From positions 1 to 64,000 of the forward strand of contig JAPLIC010000061.1 in NCBI GenBank assembly GCA_026389315.1: 64,000 nucleotides of DNA, given 5' to 3'. This document shows, piece after piece, positions 6,530 to 15,375 of this stretch. Below the pieces are notes generated by a model, which was given only the letters and a program-made list of their open reading frames with translations, searched no databases and was not told where the DNA came from. Made by a program: the position numbers and the translations under genes. Every line of letters starts with the position of its first letter. Positions within the stretch are counted from its first letter, which is position 1. Origin of the DNA: Cyanobacteriota bacterium. Its GTDB lineage: Bacteria; Cyanobacteriota; Cyanobacteriia; PCC-6307; Cyanobiaceae.

Positions 6530-8413
6530 ATGCCATTCAATCAACTAGCCAAACTCGATCTTGCCGCCATTCCCAATCCGGCTGGCGGTTTCTTCCCCTC
6601 GCCAAGTGCCTGGGAAGACCAGGTCTTCTATTTCTTGATGCTTGATCGCTTTTCTGATGACAAAGAACAAGCCTATCGGGATCTCCAAGGCACTGTGGTG
6701 ACCAGTGGCACGACTCCCCTTTACCAACCGGGAGATGGGGGAAATGCCGTTCAAAATGATACCGCTGCGGCTAAATGGCGGCAGGCAGGTGGACGCTTTG
6801 TCGGCGGTAATCTTAAAGGCTTGACCAGCAAGATTGGTTATTTGAAGCGTTTGGGCGTTACGGCAATCTGGATTAGCCCGATCTTTAAGCAGGTCAAGTT
6901 TCAAGATACCTATCACGGCTATGGAATCCAGAATTTTCTGGAGGTGGACCCCCATTTTGGTAGCCGCGATGACCTAAAAACCCTGGTAAAAGTTGCCCAT
7001 CAGCAGGGTATTTATGTGGTATTAGACATCATTTTGAATCATACGGGCAATATCTTTAGCTATGACGCCGATCGCTACCCAACATCAAGCGGTAATTTCG
7101 ATCCGCGTTGGGATGGCAAGCCCTATAAAGTCAAGGGCTTCAATGACGAGAAGGGAATTCCCTCGATCACCTTTAAGCTCACTGACGCGAATAACCCATC
7201 ATCATGGCCCAAGCTCGATCAAGCCGTTTGGCCCGTTGAATTTCAAAATCCGGCGTTTTATCGCCAACAAGGACGCATTAATAGTTGGGATAATTATCCC
7301 GAATACCTTGAGGGCGACTTTTTTGACCTAAAAGATGTTCAACATGGTCAGGGCACAACTGATACTTATCAGGTTTCAGAAGCTCTCGATGCCATGTGCA
7401 AAATCTATCAGTTTTGGATTGCTGATGCCGATATCGATGGCTATCGCATTGATACAGTAAAACATATGGATCCTGGTGCCACCCGCTACTTCGCTTCCGC
7501 CATTCACGAATTCACGCAAAGCATTGGCAAGGAAAACTATTACCTGATTGGTGAAATTACAGGTGGTCGCAAAAATGCCTTTTAAACTTTAGAAGTTACC
7601 GGCTTAAATGCCGCCCTAGGTATTGATGATATCCCCGACAAGTTGGAGTATATGGTTAAGGGCTACCGCAATCCAGTGGAATATTTCAGCCTCTTCCGCA
7701 ATTCATTATTGATCAACAAAGATTCCCACACCTGGTTTAAAGACAAGGTTGTCACGATGTTTGATGACCATGACCAAGTGCGTAAGGGCCAAAACAAGGC
7801 AAGATTTTGTGCCGATCCTGATGCAGCTAAGGTCATCTTTAATGCCCTGGCTCTTAATGCCCTGACCCTGGGAATTCCCTGTATCTATTACGGTAGTGAA
7901 CAATGTTTTGATGGCAATGGCAGGGGCGATGGGGCCGATCGCTACCTACGAGAATCCATGTTTGGTGGAGACTTCGGCGCGTTTGCCAGTCAGGGCAGAC
8001 ATTTCTTCGACGAAAATAATCCTGTGTATAAACAGTTAGCTGAGGTACTCAGCATCCGTCAAAACAACATTGTGCTCAAGCGTGGTCGGCAATACCTGCG
8101 GGAAGTTTCTGGCAAAGATGATGGACTTCGCTTTGGCTTGCCATCCATGGTCGGTGGACAGATTCGCTACGTGGTTCCGTGGTCACGCATCTTCAGTGGC
8201 AAAGAAGTGCTGTTGGCAATCAACACCAACTATTCCCAAGCAAGCACTGCCTGGGTAACCATTGATGACTCGCTCCATAAAGGCGGCGAGTTGCTCACAT
8301 GTATCTTCTCCACTGACAGTAATCAAGTGGGGCAAGTCACCAAGGTCGAACTTCGTAATGGCAAAGCAGTTCTGCTTACTGTTCCCCCTGCTGGCTTCGT
8401 GGTTTACGAGTGA
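6530..8413 (+). pseudogene. GH13 alpha-amylase-family glycosidase interrupted by one in-frame stop
   Basis: The frame from ATG 6530 encodes a GH13 (beta/alpha)8-barrel enzyme. Conserved regions are DIILNHTG (region I), DGYRIDTVKHM (region II, nucleophile about Asp308), LIGEITG (region III, acid/base about Glu342) and MFDDHDQV (region IV, about 412-415). The C-terminal beta domain ends in PPAGFVVYE. A single TAA at 7583-7585 (codon 352) separates regions III and IV; the frame reads on intact for another 275 codons after it. GAA to TAA would explain it, because an acidic residue is expected there (NAF-x-TLEVTGL). The truncated product would lack the transition-state Asp, so it should be inactive. 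A sequencing error remains possible. A terminator follows. Confidence 0.8.
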
Positions 8414-8427
8414 GGGCAGCTCTTGAT

Positions 8428-8472
8428 GCCCTGCCCCCGCTGCCAGCCAAAGCAGCAGTGGCAGGGCTTTTA
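8428..8472 (+). terminator. Rho-independent terminator after the amylase gene
   Basis: GCCCTGCC (8428-8435) pairs with GGCAGGGC (8460-8467), followed at once by TTTT. It lies 14 bp after the amylase stop and 80 bp before psiE, so it should end the amylase transcript. Confidence 0.65.
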
Positions 8473-8552
8473 GCTGCAAGATAGTCGTTTGACACCGCCA
8501 CACGGCGTGACAACCTGGCACGCTTCAATCCAGGTCTACCCAGGCAGCATTA

Positions 8553-8975
8553 ATGCCCATTCCCCAGCCCCCCAGTTTCCTGACCCTGATCGAACGGTTC
8601 GAGCGCAGCCTCGCCGTGGTCCTGGCGGTCCTGATCGGCGTGGTGCTGACCGTCGGCACCGCCCAGCTCTGCCTGGGCACCGCCCAGGCCCTGTTGCGCA
8701 TGGATCAGAATTGGCTTGAAGGCGGCTTGCTTGGCCTGCTGGACCAGCTGCTGCTGCTCTTGATCGGCCTGGAGGTGCTCCAGAACCTGGCCGCCTATCT
8801 GCGCGATCATTCGATTCACACCGAGTTGGTGGTCTTGACGGCCCTCACCGCCGTCGCCCGCAAGGTGATCGTGATGCCCCCGGGCCCCGACAAGGATCCG
8901 CTGGCCTTGGTGGGCGCCGGTGTCGTGATCGTCTGCCTGGCCATCGCCTACATTTTGTTACGCACTAAGCGTTAG
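8553..8975 (+). CDS. psiE: PsiE-family membrane protein
   Basis: This 140-residue protein is nearly all membrane-spanning, with four hydrophobic segments: about 22-46, 60-82, 95-112 and 120-137. The motif ELVVLTALTAVARKVIV is typical of PsiE (phosphate-starvation-inducible protein E), and the short, charged C-terminus (LRTKR) is cytoplasmic. Its biochemical role is not established even in E. coli. It stands alone between the amylase terminator and the transglutaminase-like gene. No Pho-box-like repeat was recognised upstream. Confidence 0.75.
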   Translation: MPIPQPPSFLTLIERFERSLAVVLAVLIGVVLTVGTAQLCLGTAQALLRMDQNWLEGGLLGLLDQLLLLLIGLEVLQNLAAYLRDHSIHTELVVLTALTAVARKVIVMPPGPDKDPLALVGAGVVIVCLAIAYILLRTKR

Positions 8976-9252
8976 GTCTATCATGGCTTTTAGGTCGCAA
9001 AGGAATTGATCAAATCCACCAGTGACCCAGCCGAATCAGCTTTAGCTGGGTCCACTTTTGATGGTTCGTTGATGTAAGGCTATTGTAGGGCATATTAATA
9101 TCAATTTAAGCAGTTTTGGCAAGATCGTCTATACTATTTATCCCGGACCCCCGGGGCGCCTCCGAGCCGAAGACCCGCAGTTTTGACGTTTTTATCCTGA
9201 CCCAGGCCCCCAAGGGCCGCCAGCTTCAGAGAAGATTTGCGAAGATCAATGT
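8976..9252. other. Intergenic region with a hairpin and a possible promoter
   Basis: This 277-bp gap is markedly AT-rich compared with its flanks. GACCCAGC (9024-9031) pairs with GCTGGGTC (9045-9052), but no T-tract follows. TATACT at 9130-9135 is a good -10 element for the following gene, with a weak TTTAAG at 9105-9110 as the nearest -35 candidate. No coding frame is supported. Confidence 0.4.
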
Positions 9253-10164
9253 TTGAGCCTTGCTTTTCCCGTGCACCTGAGAGTTGGCTGCCAAATCGAA
9301 CTTTGTTGTCAGGTCCCCACGCCCCTGCTTGCCTTGGTGCATCCCCACAGCAGCCTGACGACCGATCTCCAGGCTCCGGAGAAGCTGCGGCTGGCACCGG
9401 ACCGCACCATCGAGGTGCTGGCGGATCAAACCGGTAACCGCTGGAGCCGCTGGATGGCCCCCAGCGGCTCCATGAACCTGCAGTACAGCACCAGCGTGAT
9501 CTGCTCGGACTGCCCGGATCCAGTGCTGCCGGCGGTGCGCCAATGTCCGATTCAGGCCCTGCCGATCGACACCTACCGCTTTCTCAACCCCAGCCCCTAT
9601 TGCGACACCGCCGAGTTGATGCAGCTGGCCTGGGCCACCTTTGGCGGTGTCGCCCCTGGCTGGCCGCTGGTGCAGGCCATTTGTGATTGGGTGCATGACC
9701 AGATTCGCTTTGATTACGAGGCGGTGCGGCCCCACAAAACCGCCAGCGGGGCCCTCGCCGATGGCGCTGGGGTCTGCCGCGACTTTGCCCATCTGGCCAT
9801 TACCCTCTGCCGCTGCCTCAACATCCCGGCCCGTTACTGCACCGGCTACCTCGGTTACACCGGCATTCCCATAGGCGAAGCTCCCGTTGATTTCTCCGCC
9901 TGGTTCGAGGCCTTTCTGGCCGATCGCTGGTACATCTTCGATGCCCGCCACAACTTCCCCCGCAGCGGCCGGGTGCTGATCGCCCGTGGGCGTGATGCCG
10001 CCGATGTGCCGTTCCTGCGTTCCTTCGGAGAGCACCAGTTGCTGGGCCTGCATGTGATCACCGAGCAGCTCACCGAGCCGACGGCGGAGCCAGGGAGCGC
10101 CGACCAGCCAGAAGCCAAGGCGCCAGAAGCCAATGCGATCGCACACGCCAGCCTGAGGATTTGA
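9253..10164 (+). CDS. Transglutaminase-like cysteine-peptidase-fold protein
   Basis: This protein of about 303 residues has a transglutaminase core. An N-terminal beta-rich region (about 5-110) includes LRVGCQIELCCQVPTPLLAL. The core has DWVHDQIRFDYE, then DGAGVCRDFAHLAITLC (nucleophile about Cys175), ARYCTGYLGYTG, FSAWFEAFLADRWYIFDAR and ARGRDAADV. In many relatives the residue before A-W is the catalytic His; here it is Ser (about 215), so activity is uncertain. The start may be TTG 9253 or GTG 9271. The latter fits the usual compact N-terminus. The tail after about residue 270 is Ala/Glu/Pro-rich and probably disordered. Confidence 0.75.
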   Translation: MSLAFPVHLRVGCQIELCCQVPTPLLALVHPHSSLTTDLQAPEKLRLAPDRTIEVLADQTGNRWSRWMAPSGSMNLQYSTSVICSDCPDPVLPAVRQCPIQALPIDTYRFLNPSPYCDTAELMQLAWATFGGVAPGWPLVQAICDWVHDQIRFDYEAVRPHKTASGALADGAGVCRDFAHLAITLCRCLNIPARYCTGYLGYTGIPIGEAPVDFSAWFEAFLADRWYIFDARHNFPRSGRVLIARGRDAADVPFLRSFGEHQLLGLHVITEQLTEPTAEPGSADQPEAKAPEANAIAHASLRI

Positions 10165-10290
10165 TCATCAGTCAAGACCCCTGGTTGGCTCAAACGAGCA
10201 TCGCCTTTGTCAAAGGGAGACCCCACCGGGCCCAGACACCAACCTGTTTACTTAGAATCTTCCAGAGGACCAAGCAAGATCAGGGCAACC

Positions 10291-11103
10291 ATGGGGTCCC
10301 AGTGGGAAAACTTTCTTGCCAACCTCGGCGAGTGGCGCGGTTCGTTCACGGCGCTGAATGCCGACGGCGAAATCGGCGAGAGCACAGCGTCGATTCTCAC
10401 CCTGGAGCAGGGCGAACAAGAGCGGCTGGTGCATTTCCGGCTGCGCCGCTTTGGCCCCGGCGACGAGGACGGTGTGCCCAGCCGGGAAGTGAACCAGGAG
10501 TACCGCAGCCTGGGCCGGCAGGTGGTGTTCTTCGACACGGGATCGTTTAGTAAGGGGTCGCTGCAGGTGGCGCCGGGCACGCCCTTTGGCGCCGAATTTG
10601 GCTTCATCGCGGGCGATCGCCGCCACCGGCTGGTGCAACTGCACAACCCGGCCGGGGCCCTGGAAAGCTTTGTGCTGATCCGAGAGTTTCGAGCCGGCAG
10701 CGGCGCCAGCGAACGTCCAGCGCTGCAATTGGAGAGCCTCCTTGGCCCATGGACGGGCCAGGTCGCCACGATCACGGCGGACTGGCCCGAACCTGAAATC
10801 GCCAGCTGTGCGTTGCAGATCGAAGGCGACCCAGGCCAGCCATTCCACATCCGCAGCCAACTGGGTGCTGCGGTGAGCGAAAGCGGCGGCGCCGATCAGC
10901 GCCTGTTGCTGCAGCCCGACGCCGGTTACAGCCTGGCGCCGGTGCAGGTGAGCCATCGCCAAGCCTTTGCGGTGGAAGCCGGTTGGCTGCCGGAGCCCGA
11001 CCGGCTGGAACGGCTGATCCGTCGCTACGACGCCAGCGGCGCCTGGGTTTCATCGAGCCACATCAGCGTGACCCGGGGGGCGGGGGCCACCCCGACCGGG
11101 TAA
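10291..11103 (+). CDS. DUF3598-family protein (cyanobacterial lipocalin-like)
   Basis: These 270 residues start MGSQWENFLANLGEWRGSFT, the hallmark opening of DUF3598 proteins, followed by repeated beta-strand stretches (QERLVHFRLRRF, GRQVVFFDTGSFS, HRLVQLHNPAGALESFVLIR). The second half repeats the pattern (LLGPWTGQVATITADW, HISVTR). The fold is related to lipocalin-type CpcS/CpeS bilin lyases, but no lyase activity is implied. ATG 10291 is chosen because it begins the conserved block; the frame stays open 28 codons further upstream. It is convergent with sbcC, 32 bp away. Confidence 0.7.
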   Translation: MGSQWENFLANLGEWRGSFTALNADGEIGESTASILTLEQGEQERLVHFRLRRFGPGDEDGVPSREVNQEYRSLGRQVVFFDTGSFSKGSLQVAPGTPFGAEFGFIAGDRRHRLVQLHNPAGALESFVLIREFRAGSGASERPALQLESLLGPWTGQVATITADWPEPEIASCALQIEGDPGQPFHIRSQLGAAVSESGGADQRLLLQPDAGYSLAPVQVSHRQAFAVEAGWLPEPDRLERLIRRYDASGAWVSSSHISVTRGAGATPTG

Positions 11104-11134
11104 GGCGAAGAGGTGAGGGAAGACCTGCCGTGAG

Positions 11135-14100
11135 CTACGGCATCAGCGTCGCCCCCAGGCGCACCCGGGAGCCCTGGTCGCCGCCGATGACTTCAATGCC
11201 AGCGCGGATGCGTTCGCGCAGGGCGCCCACATGGCTGATGATGCCGATCAAGCGGCCGCCTTCCCGTAGGCGATCGAGTTCGTCCATCGCTAATTGCAGG
11301 TTGTCGGGGTCGAGGCTGCCAAAACCTTCATCGACAAACAGGGCATCGAGGTGGACGCCGCCGGTGTGGGCCTGCACCGTGTCGGCCACCCCCAGGGCCA
11401 AGGCCAGGGAGGCCTGAAAGGTTTCGCCGCCCGAGAGGCTGCTCACCTCCCGCTCTTCGCCGGTGAAGGCATCCAGTACCCGCAGGCCCAGGCCGGCCTG
11501 GCGGCCGCCCCGGCCGCCGCCATCGCTAAGGCGCAGTTGGTAGCGACCGGAGGTCATCATGTCGAGCCGTTGGTTGGCGTATTGGCAGATCTCGGCGAGG
11601 TAGGCCGAGAGCACCCAGCGCTGCAGGGAGATGTAGGGGGCCAACTTGCCGTTGCAGCGGTCGGCGATGGTGCTGAGGCTCTGGACCTGCTGTTGCTGAT
11701 CGGCCAGGGCTGCCGCCTGGCGGCGGTGCTCGGCGCTGAGGCGGCTGAGGTCGTCGTGGCTGCCGCGGGCCTCAGTGTGGCGCTCCAGGGCGGCGGTGCG
11801 GGCCTGGTCGGCGGCGGCGGCGGCGGCCTCGGCTGCCGCCGTATCGGGCCGTTGCTCGGCCACTGTCGCCAGTTCGGGGGCCGCCAGCAGGGCCCGCTGG
11901 CTTTGCAACGCCTCCTGGTAGGCGTTGATTTGCTGGCTCCAGTTCTGGCGTTGTTCGGCGGACCGCAGGGCCGCTGCCAAGGCCGCGCCATCGGCAAAAC
12001 CAGCGACCAGCACGTCCCGGGCCAGGCGCTGCTCGGCCTGCTCCAGGCGACTCGCCAGCCGCTCGCTGACCTCAGCGGTTTTGGCCAGGGCCGCCAGGGC
12101 CTGCTCCAGGGGCTCCCAGCCGGCCAACAGCTGGCGGGGGGAGAGGCTTTGCTGGCCCAGTTCGGCCGCCAGCTCCGCTGCCAGGGCCTGGGCCCGCTGG
12201 CGTTCGGCGGCCCTGGTCTGGGCCTGCAGGGCGCTGCTGGTGCTGGCCTCAGTAAGGGAGTCCTCGTTCTGGCGGATCTGCTCGGCCTGCTGCGCCATGG
12301 CCTGCTCCAACAGGGGCCGCTGGGCGGCCTGGTCCCTGGCGTTGGTGAAGGCTTGCAGGGCTTCCAGGGCCCAGGCCCGGGCGGCGCTAGCATCGGCGGC
12401 GGCATCACCGGCTTGCTGCTGCAAGGCTTTGTTTTGGGCCTGGAGGGCGACCAAGGCCACGGCCGCCTGCTGCAGAGCCGTGCTGGCCTGCTGCTCGCTC
12501 GCCTCGGCGACCTCCAGGTCGCCGGGGGCCACCGCATCGGCGGCGGCACGGGCGGGCTGGGGGTGGTGGCCGGACCCACATACGGGGCAGGGGGATCCGG
12601 GCTCGAGGGCGCTGGCCAGGCGGGCGGCCATGCCGGCGAGCTGGCGCTGGCGCAGCTGCTGCAGCGCCGTTTTCGCCACCGCGCCTTCGCTTTCGGCCCG
12701 CTGGCAGGCCTGCAGCGCAACGATTTCGGCGGCCTGCCCCGCCGCCAGCTCGCCGGCGGCATTGGCGCGCTGGTGGGCCACCTTGGCCGCCTGTTGCAAT
12801 CCCTCCAGCCGGTCGGCGGCGGAGCGGGCCGCCTGCAGGGCCGCCTCAGCAGCCTGGCGCCGCTGCTGCAGCTCCTGCCGTTGCCGTTCGGCCTGTTGGC
12901 GGCGGGCCTCGGCCTGCTGTTGCTGCTGGTCCGCCTGCTCGGCCCGTTGGCGGCAGAGGTCTGCTTCGCGGGCCTGCTTGTCCAGCCGCTCCAGCTCCAC
13001 CCGCCGCGCCGCCAGGGCCGTGCGGGCCCGCTGCAGGTCGGCTGCCGCCGGCAGCTGCAGCAGCCCCAGGGCCACCGCCCCATCGGGCAGGGCCTGGGCC
13101 CGCTCCCGGGCCGTCGCCGCCCGACCCAGGTCCCGCTGGAGCGGAGCCTGGAGGTTTTGCCATTCCTGGCCTGCCTGCTGGGCCGCCTCCAGGCTGGCCC
13201 GGGCGGCCTCGGCCCGGGTGGCCGTAGCCAGCTGGACCCCGAGGGCCTCAATGTCCGGGGCCTGCTGCTCCAATTGGGCCAGGCGGGCGCGGGCGGCGGC
13301 GCGGCGATCGAAGCGTTCGGCCTGCTGGCTGGCCTCGGCCCGCTGGCTTTGGGCGGCGGTCCAGGCGCTGCTGGCCTGCCCCAGGGCCAGGCCAGTGGCG
13401 GCCACCACCTGGGTGATGCGTTCCACCAGCCCATCGAGGCCGGCCTGGTCGGCGGGAACGGCCAGGGCCCCGATCCCAGCGGCAAGGTCAGCGGCCAGGC
13501 CATAGGGCTGCCATTCCTGGGCCGCCTGCTGGCGCAACACCGCCAGGGCCCGGTTTTGCTCCAGGACAGCGAAGCGGGCCGCTTTCGCCTGCTCCTCCAG
13601 CCAATCGCTGGCCCGCTCGTGCAGCACCGTTTCAAACAAGGTCTTGAGCAACGCCTCGCGTTCTTCGGCCTTGGCGCGCAGCACCTCGGCAAAGCGTCCC
13701 TGGGGCAGCAGGATCACCTGGCGAAACTGGGCGGCATTAAGACCCACGATCTGCTCCACCTCCCGGGTCACCTCCGTGACCTTGCTGGCGATCGCCTGGC
13801 TTTCTGGCCCCACCAGCCGCTGCAGCGCCGCCGTGGGCACTTTTTCGGTGCTGCCCTGGCCCCGGGTCTTGGCGGCCGTGTGGGCCGGGCTGCGTTGCAC
13901 CCGATAGCGGCAGCCGCCGGCCGAAAATTCCAGCTCCACCCTGGGCACCGCCTGGGGGCCGGCATGATCCGAGCGCAGGCCCTTGACGCTGCGATCACCC
14001 GACACCTCGCCGTAGAGGGCAAAGCACATGGCATCAAGCAAAAAGGTCTTGCCGGCGCCGGTGCTGCCGTGAATCAAAAACAATCCCTCGCCGCTGAGGG

Positions 14101-14170
14101 CATCGAAATCGATGGCCACCCGCTCGGCGTAGGGCCCGAAGGCCTCCATGGTGAGCTGGTGGGGCTTCAT
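11135..14170 (-). CDS. sbcC: SbcC exonuclease ATPase subunit (Rad50-like)
   Basis: This 1011-residue SMC-type ATPase forms with SbcD the hairpin- and double-strand-end nuclease. The N-terminal Walker A is GSTGAGKTFLLDAM (about residues 35-48). Long Ala/Gln/Glu-rich coiled coils occupy about 180-830 and are interrupted by the zinc-hook CPVC (in GSPCPVCGSGHHP, about 520). The C-terminal half has the signature SLSGGETFQASLALALG and Walker B LFVDEGFGSLD. Its ATG overlaps the sbcD stop by 4 bp, so the two are translated together. The coiled-coil composition produces long antisense open frames that I regard as shadows. Confidence 0.92.
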   Translation of the reverse strand: MKPHQLTMEAFGPYAERVAIDFDALSGEGLFLIHGSTGAGKTFLLDAMCFALYGEVSGDRSVKGLRSDHAGPQAVPRVELEFSAGGCRYRVQRSPAHTAAKTRGQGSTEKVPTAALQRLVGPESQAIASKVTEVTREVEQIVGLNAAQFRQVILLPQGRFAEVLRAKAEEREALLKTLFETVLHERASDWLEEQAKAARFAVLEQNRALAVLRQQAAQEWQPYGLAADLAAGIGALAVPADQAGLDGLVERITQVVAATGLALGQASSAWTAAQSQRAEASQQAERFDRRAAARARLAQLEQQAPDIEALGVQLATATRAEAARASLEAAQQAGQEWQNLQAPLQRDLGRAATARERAQALPDGAVALGLLQLPAAADLQRARTALAARRVELERLDKQAREADLCRQRAEQADQQQQQAEARRQQAERQRQELQQRRQAAEAALQAARSAADRLEGLQQAAKVAHQRANAAGELAAGQAAEIVALQACQRAESEGAVAKTALQQLRQRQLAGMAARLASALEPGSPCPVCGSGHHPQPARAAADAVAPGDLEVAEASEQQASTALQQAAVALVALQAQNKALQQQAGDAAADASAARAWALEALQAFTNARDQAAQRPLLEQAMAQQAEQIRQNEDSLTEASTSSALQAQTRAAERQRAQALAAELAAELGQQSLSPRQLLAGWEPLEQALAALAKTAEVSERLASRLEQAEQRLARDVLVAGFADGAALAAALRSAEQRQNWSQQINAYQEALQSQRALLAAPELATVAEQRPDTAAAEAAAAAADQARTAALERHTEARGSHDDLSRLSAEHRRQAAALADQQQQVQSLSTIADRCNGKLAPYISLQRWVLSAYLAEICQYANQRLDMMTSGRYQLRLSDGGGRGGRQAGLGLRVLDAFTGEEREVSSLSGGETFQASLALALGVADTVQAHTGGVHLDALFVDEGFGSLDPDNLQLAMDELDRLREGGRLIGIISHVGALRERIRAGIEVIGGDQGSRVRLGATLMP

Positions 14171-15375
14171 CGCTCCTGGTTGCGGCGGGCCTGCTCCAGG
14201 GCCTGGCGCAGCAGCTCTGCTTCGGTGGCAGTGGCGTCGCGGCCCTGTTGATCGACAAAAAAAGAGGTGGCCAGTTCCAACGGCGAGCGGGCCTGGCGGA
14301 TGGTCTGGCGGCGTTGGCTGGCGCTGGAGCGTTGCACCTCGGGGGGCTGGTGGCGCAGCTCGACGGCATGGGGAAAGCGTTGGCGCAGCCGGGCCATGGC
14401 CTGCAGGGGCAGGGTTTCATCGGTGAGGATCGCCCGCACCCGCGCCTGGCGGGCCCCCTCATAGGCCGGATCCTGGCAGAGGTCCTCCAGGCGCCCTTCC
14501 AGGGTCTGGAGGGGGCGGCCCACCTCCAGGGGCAACAGTTCGACGCTGGGGCTGCCATCGACGCCCAGTTGCACCAACCGCACCGACTTGCGCTGGCGCT
14601 CTTCGGAAAAGGAATAGGGCAAGGGGGTGCCGCTGTAGGCCAGGCGCGGGCCATCCAGCTGCTGGGAACCGTGCAGGTGGCCCAGGGCCACGTAATCGAA
14701 ACCGGCGAAGGCCTCGACGCTGACCCGATCCACCTGGCCAACGCTCAGCTGCCGCTCCGAATCAGAGCTCTGGCCGCCGGCCACAAAGGCGTGGGCCACC
14801 AGCACCGAACGGCTGCCGGCCCGGGTGGCCAGATCCCGGCGGATGGCTTCCAGGGCCAGCCGGGTGACGCCCTCGTGGCTGAGGCGCCCGCCGGCCTCCG
14901 CTTCAGCTCCTGGCTCCCCATCCCGCTCCCCCTCAAGCTCCTGGCGCAGCAACGGCCCATGCAGGCTGGGTTCGAGGTAGGGCAGCGGATAGACCGCCAC
15001 CACCTGGCCGCCGTCCTTGGGCTGCACCAGTACCGGCTCCCGCAGGCGCGCCACGTCGCCGCGAATCGTCACCCCCAGGGCGGACAGCAACGGGTCGTAG
15101 ACCGAAACCCGCACGTGCGAATCGTGGTTGCCGGCGATGGCGACGACGGCGATGTCAGCCCGGCGCAGGCGGGCCAGGGTGGCTGTGAACAGCTGGACCG
15201 CCTCGGCGGGGGGAATGGCACGGTCGTAGAGGTCTCCGGCGATCACCACCAGATCCACGTCCTTTTGCTGGGCCAGCTCCACAATCCGATTGAGGGCCTC
15301 GGCCTGCTCATCGAGCAGGGAAGCGCCATGGAAACTGCGACCCAGATGCCAATCGGAGGTGTGGAGCAACCGCAT
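14167..15375 (-). CDS. sbcD: SbcD exonuclease nuclease subunit (Mre11-like)
   Basis: This is the 402-residue metallophosphoesterase partner of SbcC. Metal-binding motifs are clear: HTSDWHLGRSF (Asp and His), DLVVIAGDLYDRA, VVAIAGNHDSH and VLVAHAFVAGG, then GFDYVALGHLHGSQQ. The ATG at 15375 shares a base with the chpX stop, so the DNA-repair pair is translationally tied to the CO2-uptake operon upstream. This gene order suggests shared transcription but no functional link. The C-terminal region after about 270 is the capping domain. Confidence 0.92.
   Translation of the reverse strand: MRLLHTSDWHLGRSFHGASLLDEQAEALNRIVELAQQKDVDLVVIAGDLYDRAIPPAEAVQLFTATLARLRRADIAVVAIAGNHDSHVRVSVYDPLLSALGVTIRGDVARLREPVLVQPKDGGQVVAVYPLPYLEPSLHGPLLRQELEGERDGEPGAEAEAGGRLSHEGVTRLALEAIRRDLATRAGSRSVLVAHAFVAGGQSSDSERQLSVGQVDRVSVEAFAGFDYVALGHLHGSQQLDGPRLAYSGTPLPYSFSEERQRKSVRLVQLGVDGSPSVELLPLEVGRPLQTLEGRLEDLCQDPAYEGARQARVRAILTDETLPLQAMARLRQRFPHAVELRHQPPEVQRSSASQRRQTIRQARSPLELATSFFVDQQGRDATATEAELLRQALEQARRNQER

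Noticed and set aside
11294..14251. 985-codon plus-strand frame antisense to sbcC
   Set aside because: Gly/Leu/Gln-repetitive composition with no motif. It is the shadow of the GC-rich coiled-coil coding strand.
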